Source of the DNA: an uncultured Eubacteriales bacterium
GTDB taxonomy: Bacteria; Bacillota; Clostridia; Eubacteriales; Anaerofustaceae
Direction: 5' to 3'
Length of the DNA: 5,337 nt
Assembly (NCBI GenBank): GCA_902796565.1
Contig: CADBPP010000264.1
Span: forward strand, 1 to 5,337
Each line of letters begins with the position of its first letter. The first letter of the stretch is position 1. Below the pieces are notes generated by a model, which saw nothing but the letters and a program-made list of their open reading frames with translations, searched no databases and had not been told where the DNA came from. The position numbers and the translations under genes are program-made. Positions 1-5,337 of this stretch are shown piece by piece.

Positions 1-1250
<1,250 letters not shown>

Positions 1251-1257
1251 ACTGAAG

Positions 1258-1265
1258 TCCTCCCT
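1258..1265 (-). promoter_or_regulatory. Ribosome binding site of fumC
   Basis: On the minus strand AGGGAGGA lies 7 bases before the ATG at 1250. It fixes that start codon, since no other in-frame start nearby has a comparable site. Confidence 0.8.
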
Positions 1266-1280
1266 GGATCTTTCACCTGT

Positions 1281-1289
1281 ATCATACCA
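1281..1289 (-). promoter_or_regulatory. Probable extended -10 promoter of fumC
   Basis: The minus strand reads TGGTATGAT. This is a TATGAT -10 hexamer (5 of 6 to consensus) preceded by the TGn extension. No recognisable -35 hexamer occurs 16-18 bp upstream, where the sequence is the GC-rich stem of an inverted repeat; extended -10 promoters often do without one. Transcription would begin near 1274, leaving a leader of about 24 nt that carries the ribosome binding site. The call is a pattern match only. Confidence 0.45.
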
Positions 1290-1316
1290 CATCGCCCCGT
1301 CTTCCGGGGCGATGTG
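1288..1316. repeat. Perfect 12-bp inverted repeat beside the fumC promoter
   Basis: CACATCGCCCCG at 1288-1299 is repeated exactly in inverse at 1305-1316, with a 5-base centre TCTTC. Neither strand has a T-run after it, so it does not look like an intrinsic terminator. It begins at the TG of the predicted fumC extended -10 and covers the place where a -35 element would sit. It therefore lies upstream of both predicted transcription starts and would not be in either mRNA. That position fits an operator for a dimeric regulator of fumC. If the true fumC start is further upstream, it could instead be a hairpin in the mRNA leader. Confidence 0.7.
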
Positions 1317-1345
1317 TGAATCATTTGACCCCTTGTTCCCGCGGT

Positions 1346-1375
1346 CTGTCATTATCGTGGAAATTATGGTAAAAT
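1346..1375 (+). promoter_or_regulatory. Probable promoter for the 1409-onward operon
   Basis: TAAAAT at 1370-1375 (5 of 6 to the -10 consensus) is preceded by TGG, giving an extended -10. CTGTCA at 1346-1351 matches the -35 consensus at 4 of 6 positions with an 18-bp spacer. The surrounding stretch from about 1361 to 1386 is the most AT-rich in the window. Transcription would start near 1382, leaving a leader of about 27 nt before the ATG at 1409. The call is a pattern match only. Confidence 0.45.
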
Positions 1376-1408
1376 AATAATACATATTCCCGACTGAGGA
1401 TACATGTT

Positions 1409-1936
1409 ATGAATGAAAAGATCAATACAGACAGCTTTCTCTCCGTTGAGAGGATAAGGCGGCAGATAGAACGCTACACGAATCAGATGAAGGAGAACCT
1501 GGCCGCGGGAGGAAACCGGGCGGTCATGGCGGTGAAGGGTTCCCCCGTGGTGGTCACGGACATGTCCGAAGAAAACAGGAAGAAACTGACCCGGGGAGTC
1601 AACCGCTGGTCGGTGCTCATCAGCGACGAAGCTGAAAAGAGCTTCAGGAAGATGCTTGGCCTGTACATGGATCTGGAGGAACTGATGGAGGAGCTTTCAG
1701 ATCGTCGTGACGCAAAGGCGGAGGTCCTGGAAGAGATATGCTCCCGTCATCCCGTCACGTTGCTGTGGCCCGGGTACGCTGCTGATCTTTTGGAGTGGAC
1801 GGGCGCTCTGTCGGAGGAGCACCGCAATGTGGTGCACAAGCTCCTTATCGATGAGATGAATACCAGGACCATTGACTGCCTTATGACGGCAAAGAACCGC
1901 GGAGAGATAGACATCGAGGATTTCACATCCAGATAA
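1409..1936 (+). CDS. Unrecognised 175-aa cytoplasmic protein, first gene of the operon
   Basis: I do not recognise this family. The product is hydrophilic and rich in charged residues, with no signal peptide and no membrane segment. Residues 12-32 look like an amphipathic helix. Residues 38-51 (AVKGSPVVVTD) look like a short beta hairpin. Residues 72-115 are strongly charged and probably helical, with the run DLEELMEEL at 88-96. A Trp/Pro turn (LLWPGY, 118-123) separates this from a second helical part at about 124-165. The only cysteines are at 111 and 157, so no metal site is obvious. There is no Walker motif, so it is not a detached N-terminal KdpD domain. The ATG at 1409 is chosen because GAGGA lies 8 bases upstream; an ATG at 1404 meets a stop after one further codon. 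It is likely co-transcribed with the sensor kinase, which starts 55 bp downstream on the same strand. Codon use resembles that of its neighbours, supporting a real gene. Confidence 0.8.
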   Translation: MNEKINTDSFLSVERIRRQIERYTNQMKENLAAGGNRAVMAVKGSPVVVTDMSEENRKKLTRGVNRWSVLISDEAEKSFRKMLGLYMDLEELMEELSDRRDAKAEVLEEICSRHPVTLLWPGYAADLLEWTGALSEEHRNVVHKLLIDEMNTRTIDCLMTAKNRGEIDIEDFTSR

Positions 1937-1977
1937 ACCATTCTGAAGGGAAAGGACACTGCGGCACTCAGCTGCGG

Positions 1978-1988
1978 AAAGGAGGAGG
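1978..1988 (+). promoter_or_regulatory. Strong ribosome binding site of the KdpD-like kinase
   Basis: AAAGGAGGAGG ends three bases before the ATG at 1992; its AAAGGAGG core has a 6-base spacer. This near-ideal site shows that translation really begins at the universal-stress-protein-like domain. The lack of the usual KdpD N-terminal domain is thus not an artefact of choosing a late start. Confidence 0.8.
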
Positions 1989-1991
1989 TCC

Positions 1992-3983
1992 ATGAGCGCG
2001 TTCACGGTTGAAGACGATTCGAAAAAGCATGAGCATGTGATGGCATGCGTGTCCCCTTCTCCGTATAATGTGAAGGTGATAGAGGAAGCCGGCAGGATGG
2101 CAAAGGCTTACGGAGCCGTTTTCACAGCCCTGTACGTCAGCGATATACCCACCGAAAAGCTCACGGGGATCGCCCGGGGCCGTCTGGAAGAGAACTTAAG
2201 GCTGGCGGAAGCCCTGGGGGCCAAGATAGTCAGCATTGATGGAGGCGACGTGGCTTACCAGATCGCGGAATATGCCAGGGTATCCGGCGTGACGAAACTG
2301 GTCATGGGCCATGATATCGCCGGGAAACAGACGGGGCTCTTAAGACACAGTCTCAGTGAGAAGATCCTGCAGAGTGCCCTTACCGCGGACATATACATCA
2401 TCCCCGAGGCGGTAAGTGTGAACGAGTACCGTATAGGCAAGAGATACTTCTACACCGGGGTGGTCCCCTTCATCGGGGAAATAGTAAAGACCCTGCTGGT
2501 GGTGGCCGCCGCCACAGGAATAGGCTTCCTGTTTGACTGGCTGCATTTCACCGAGGCGAACATCATAACCATCTACATTATGAGCGCTCTGATAACTGCC
2601 CTGGTGACCCACAGCTATATATGCTGCATAATCGCGTCCTTTTCCGGAGCACTGTTTTTCTTCTACTTTTTCAGCCAGGCTCCGCCGGGGACGAATCTTT
2701 TCAGCTCCGGCTACGCAGTGACCTTTACCATCATACTGATCGCCTCCCTGATAGGAGGAAGGATCGCTGTGAAGCTGTCGGAACAGGCTCAGCAGTCAGC
2801 CAGCGGTGCTTTCCGCACGAGGATACTGTTCGATACCAACAGGCTTCTGACCTCAGCAGAGAACTACCCTGACATCATGTCGGTGCTGGCTTCCCAGATA
2901 TCGAAGCTCCTTGACCGGGAGATGCTGGTGTTCCCGGTGGAGGATGGGGCGCTGGGCGAGGCGACGGTGATCCCGGCCCAGGAGAACAACGAGCCCGAAC
3001 TGGAACGGGACATGGAAAAAACGGTCCGCATCGCCGGCTGGGTGGTCACAAACAATATGAGAGCGGGCGCAGGAACGGACTTCTTCCGGGAATCCCCCTA
3101 CATGTTCCTGTCCGTGACCACGGGAGAAGAGAGCTACGGGGTGGTGGCCGTGTACACAGGCACCGTCTCCATAGACCCCTTCGAGCATTCGGTGCTTCTG
3201 TCCATAATGGGCGAGTGTGCCATGGCCATAGAAAACCTCCGTAACCGGGAAGAGAAGGAAAGGGCCGCCAGAAAGGCGGAGAACGAGCAGGAAAGAGCAA
3301 ATATCCTCAGAAGCATCTCCCATGACCTGCGGACCCCCCTTACATCCATATCCGGCAATGCCGCCAACCTTATGAGCGACGGGGGCAGCCTGGATGACGA
3401 GACAAAGAGACACATGTACGCGGACATCTACGATGACGCCGCCTGGCTGACGGGACTGATAGAGAACCTCCTGTCGGTCACCCAGCTGGACAACAGCGCC
3501 ATCAAGCTCAACCGCACGGCGGAGCTGGTGGAGGACGTGGTGCGGGAGGCTCTGAAACACTGCTCCAGGGACATCGAAAAGCATGTGCTGGAGGTACAGA
3601 TGCCGGATGAGCCCGTCATCGCCATGATGGACACCCATCTCATTTCCCAGGTCATAACCAACCTGGTGAACAACGCCGTAAAATACACCCCGGAGGGTTC
3701 CATGATCAGGGTCAGCGCCCGCGACGACGGAAGCTACGTTTTCATAAGCGTGGCGGACGACGGAGGCGGTATCGCGGACGAAGACAAAGAAAAGGTCTTC
3801 GAGATGTTCTACAGCGGAAACAACAAACTGAAGGATTCCAGCAGAAGCCTGGGCCTAGGTCTTGCCCTGTGCAGGACCATAGTCAGAGCCCACGGCGGTG
3901 ATATAATTCTGGAGGACAATAAACCGGCGGGAAGCATATTTACCTTCAGCCTTCCCACCTATGAGGAGAAGATTCATGAATAA
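1992..3983 (+). CDS. KdpD-like membrane sensor histidine kinase lacking the N-terminal KDP domain
   Basis: Membrane-bound kinase of a two-component system, 663 aa. Domains in order are as follows. A universal-stress-protein-like domain spans about 13-140, with MGHDIAG at 105-111 near its nucleotide-loop position. A DUF4118 bundle of four membrane helices lies at about 163-180, 190-207, 209-226 and 242-260. A GAF-like domain spans about 272-418, followed by a charged helix. HisKA carries the phospho-acceptor His444 in SISHDLRTPLT. The ATPase domain has an N box NLVNNAVKY (557-565), G1 DDGGGI (589-594) and G2 LGLGLAL (620-626). This is the order of KdpD, which senses potassium and turgor, but E. 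coli KdpD (about 890 aa) begins with a Walker-containing KDP domain of about 200 residues that is absent here. All residues needed for autophosphorylation appear intact, so it should be an active kinase. The response regulator overlaps its 3' end by 8 bp. Because no kdpFABC is visible, I leave the symbol blank; the signal sensed is unknown. Confidence 0.93.
   Translation: MSAFTVEDDSKKHEHVMACVSPSPYNVKVIEEAGRMAKAYGAVFTALYVSDIPTEKLTGIARGRLEENLRLAEALGAKIVSIDGGDVAYQIAEYARVSGVTKLVMGHDIAGKQTGLLRHSLSEKILQSALTADIYIIPEAVSVNEYRIGKRYFYTGVVPFIGEIVKTLLVVAAATGIGFLFDWLHFTEANIITIYIMSALITALVTHSYICCIIASFSGALFFFYFFSQAPPGTNLFSSGYAVTFTIILIASLIGGRIAVKLSEQAQQSASGAFRTRILFDTNRLLTSAENYPDIMSVLASQISKLLDREMLVFPVEDGALGEATVIPAQENNEPELERDMEKTVRIAGWVVTNNMRAGAGTDFFRESPYMFLSVTTGEESYGVVAVYTGTVSIDPFEHSVLLSIMGECAMAIENLRNREEKERAARKAENEQERANILRSISHDLRTPLTSISGNAANLMSDGGSLDDETKRHMYADIYDDAAWLTGLIENLLSVTQLDNSAIKLNRTAELVEDVVREALKHCSRDIEKHVLEVQMPDEPVIAMMDTHLISQVITNLVNNAVKYTPEGSMIRVSARDDGSYVFISVADDGGGIADEDKEKVFEMFYSGNNKLKDSSRSLGLGLALCRTIVRAHGGDIILEDNKPAGSIFTFSLPTYEEKIHE
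3963..3968 (+). promoter_or_regulatory. Ribosome binding site of the response regulator, inside the kinase gene
   Basis: GAGGAG lies 7 bases before the ATG at 3976. It decides between two in-frame starts: the ATG at 3961 would add MRRRF and overlaps this site, whereas the start at 3976 is correctly spaced and places the receiver domain at the usual distance from the N-terminus. Confidence 0.7.
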
Positions 3984-4671
3984 CCCTACCATCCTGATAG
4001 TGGAAGACGATTCTTCCGTACGTAATCTGATCGCGACGACTCTGCGTTCCCATGACTACAGCTACATCACTGTACAGAACGGAAACGACGCCCTGGCAGC
4101 GGCTTCGGCGGGAGAATGCGGCATAATGCTCCTGGACCTGGGGCTTCCTGACATGGACGGTCTGGAAGTCATCGAGCGGATCAGGAGCTGGTCGAAGATG
4201 CCGATCATCGTCATCAGCGCCAGAAACGCCGACAGCGCAAAGGTGACCGCACTGGATTCCGGAGCGGACGATTTTCTCACAAAGCCCTTCTCCGTGGAGG
4301 AGCTGCTGGCGCGCATAAGGGTCACCCAGCGAAGGATAGAGGACAGCGGCGAACAGCTCAACAGTTCCGTCTATGAGAACGGGGAATTGAAGATCGACTA
4401 CGCCGCGGGATGCGCCTACATCGCGGGAGAGGAGCTGCATCTCACTCCCACCGAGTACAGGATCCTCTGTCTCCTGGCAAAAAACGCCGGAAGGGTGCTG
4501 ACCCATACATATCTGACGCAGCAGATCTGGGGAAGCAGCTGGGACAACGATATCGCCTCCCTCAGGGTCCATCTGGCGACACTGAGAAAGAAGATAGAAA
4601 AGGATACCGGTTCGCCCCAGTACATACAGACCCATGTGGGCGTTGGCTACAGGATGCTGAAGCACGACTGA
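3976..4671 (+). CDS. KdpE/OmpR-family response regulator with winged-helix DNA-binding domain
   Basis: Cytoplasmic transcription factor of 231 aa, the normal length for the OmpR/PhoB group. The receiver domain (about 4-118) has the acidic residues Glu10-Asp11-Asp12 after ILIV, the phospho-acceptor Asp54 in LLDLGLPDMDG, the switch Ser81 in VISAR and Lys103 in TKPF. The C-terminal winged helix (about 132-229) shows LTPTEYRIL (156-164), the recognition region around DIASLRVHLATLRKKIE (192-208) and the wing GVGYRML (222-228). These match KdpE most closely among OmpR-type regulators. It should accept phosphate from His444 of the overlapping kinase and then bind DNA as a dimer. Its start overlaps the kinase stop by 8 bp (shared ATGAATAA), so the two are probably translationally coupled. 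The regulated genes cannot be named: no kdpFABC lies in the window, and I saw no obvious direct-repeat operator upstream of 1409. Confidence 0.95.
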   Translation: MNNPTILIVEDDSSVRNLIATTLRSHDYSYITVQNGNDALAAASAGECGIMLLDLGLPDMDGLEVIERIRSWSKMPIIVISARNADSAKVTALDSGADDFLTKPFSVEELLARIRVTQRRIEDSGEQLNSSVYENGELKIDYAAGCAYIAGEELHLTPTEYRILCLLAKNAGRVLTHTYLTQQIWGSSWDNDIASLRVHLATLRKKIEKDTGSPQYIQTHVGVGYRMLKHD

Positions 4672-4734
4672 TCCGGAAAGGAACAATGTCCCCCGCGGGA
4701 TATACTTAAGGTAAAAAAGATCGGGAGATACCGC

Positions 4735-5289
4735 ATGGACAGTGAAAAGAGAGACATCACATGCTCCTTCACGGGGCACCGCCCCGGAAAGCTCCCCTGG
4801 GGAAACGATGAGAATGCCCCGGAGGCAGTCCGGGTCAAGGAGAAGCTCAGGGATTACATACGCCTTCTTGCCCAGCAGAAGGGCGTAAAGCGGTTTATAA
4901 GCGGCATGGCGCCCGGCATAGATATGTATGCCGCGGAGGCGGTGATAGAACTGAAAAAGGAACTGGAAGGCATAAGCCTTGAATGTGCCGTTCCGGACGG
5001 AGATTTCACAGGGGCGCTTTCGCCCTCGGAAAAGATCCGATACTGCAGGATCATTTCGGGATGCGACAGTGTCCTGTTTGTGTGCGATCCGCCCTGTCCC
5101 GACAGCGATCTCATAAGGGACCGTTACCTCGCCGACAGCGCGAAATACATCATAGCGGTGTATTCCGGAGCCGAGGGCGGCACGGCGTACACCGTGAATT
5201 ACGCGAAAAGCAAGGGATGCAGCATGATAGTGATAGACCCGGTCAGCCTGAAGGTCTACGCCTCGGGAGGGAGACAGCAGAATGTATGA
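4735..5289 (+). CDS. SLOG-family protein (DUF1273, YpsA-like)
   Basis: Cytoplasmic protein of 184 aa with a Rossmann-like SLOG fold; the family is thought to bind nucleotides or nucleotide-derived ligands, and its best-known member, Bacillus YpsA, has been linked to cell division. Visible family motifs are CSFTGHRPGKLPWG (10-23), SGMAPGID (56-63) forming the ligand loop, a conserved-type acidic/aromatic region AVPDGDF (85-91), RDRYLAD (128-134) and GGTAYTVNYAKSKG (148-161). There are no membrane segments and no catalytic triad. The length is normal for the family. GGGAG lies 7 bases before the ATG at 4735, supporting the start. The gene follows the response regulator after 63 bp with no terminator between, and overlaps the next gene by 8 bp. 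A TATACT hexamer at 4701-4706 could be a weak internal -10, but no -35 partner is evident. The ligand and the cellular role here are unknown. Confidence 0.9.
   Translation: MDSEKRDITCSFTGHRPGKLPWGNDENAPEAVRVKEKLRDYIRLLAQQKGVKRFISGMAPGIDMYAAEAVIELKKELEGISLECAVPDGDFTGALSPSEKIRYCRIISGCDSVLFVCDPPCPDSDLIRDRYLADSAKYIIAVYSGAEGGTAYTVNYAKSKGCSMIVIDPVSLKVYASGGRQQNV
5265..5273 (+). promoter_or_regulatory. Ribosome binding site for the gene starting at 5282
   Basis: GGGAGGGAG lies 8 bases before the ATG at 5282, inside the end of the SLOG gene. It supports a real downstream start even though only 56 bases of that gene are visible. Confidence 0.6.
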
Positions 5290-5337
5290 TTCTTTTGACA
5301 GCTTCAGACTGAGGACAGCGTCCGTGCTTTCCGGAGC
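5282..5337 (+). CDS. Start of an unidentified gene, cut by the right window edge
   Basis: An open frame starts at ATG 5282 and stays open to the window end, giving 18 complete codons beginning MYDSFDSFRLR. It overlaps the SLOG stop codon by 8 bp (shared ATGTATGA) and has a well-placed ribosome binding site, which suggests translational coupling with the SLOG gene. The visible part has no signal peptide or recognisable motif, and it is too short for any family call. Confidence 0.6.
   Translation, partial: MYDSFDSFRLRTASVLSG

Noticed and set aside
1288..1316. The inverted repeat as an intrinsic terminator
   Set aside because: Neither strand has a run of T after the stem, and the repeat lies between two divergent gene starts, where no transcript needs to end.
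2853..3638. Long antisense open frame (261 codons) across the kinase
   Set aside because: It overlaps the GAF and HisKA coding sequence of the kinase; its product is rich in His, Gly and Val in the pattern expected from reading a GC-rich gene backwards.
1409..3983. A split KdpD, with the 175-aa protein as the detached N-terminal domain
   Set aside because: The 175-aa protein has no Walker A motif and no resemblance to the KDP domain, and the kinase has its own strong ribosome site.
3961..4671. Earlier in-frame start of the response regulator at 3961
   Set aside because: It would add MRRRF and place the start over the GAGGAG ribosome site that is properly spaced for the ATG at 3976.
4687..4702. 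Possible terminator hairpin after the response regulator (TCCC/GGGA)
   Set aside because: The stem is only about four base pairs and is not followed by a T-run, so it does not support transcript termination before the SLOG gene.
3946..4779. Long antisense open frame (277 codons) across the response regulator
   Set aside because: It lies opposite a clear KdpE-type gene with every receiver and winged-helix motif intact; its own translation shows no recognisable domain.

Overview
The window is ordinary chromosomal bacterial DNA, moderately GC-rich by eye. It has tight gene spacing, strong purine-rich Shine-Dalgarno sites and overlapping start/stop codons. Frequent ATA (Ile) and AGG/AGA (Arg) codons, GGAGG-type ribosome sites, a KdpD-type kinase without its usual N-terminal domain and a YpsA-like SLOG protein together suggest a Gram-positive anaerobe of the Clostridia/Firmicutes. 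This assignment is an inference; no rRNA or other taxonomic marker is present.

Layout. Positions 1-1250 (minus strand) hold a class II fumarase (fumC) whose C-terminus runs off the left edge. Positions 1251-1408 are a divergent intergenic region. It contains a plausible extended -10 promoter for each direction and a perfect 12-bp inverted repeat next to the fumC -10. From 1409 to the right edge, all genes read on the plus strand and look like one transcription unit: an unrecognised 175-aa protein (1409-1936), a KdpD-like membrane sensor kinase (1992-3983), a KdpE/OmpR-type response regulator overlapping it by 8 bp (3976-4671), a SLOG/DUF1273 (YpsA-like) protein (4735-5289), and the first 18 codons of another gene overlapping that one by 8 bp (5282-5337).

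How the genes may work together. The kinase and regulator clearly form a two-component pair: their reading frames overlap and all catalytic motifs are present. KdpDE normally controls the high-affinity potassium pump KdpFABC, but no kdpFABC gene is visible here, and the kinase lacks the N-terminal Walker-type KDP sensor domain. Its target and signal are therefore open. The 175-aa protein ahead of it and the SLOG protein behind it are candidates for functionally linked partners, on gene order alone.

No mobile element, CRISPR array, tRNA or rRNA was seen. I did not find convincing evidence for a wholly new system. The points most worth a second look are the unknown operon-leading gene, the orphan-looking truncated KdpD with its SLOG neighbour, and the palindrome at the fumC promoter.
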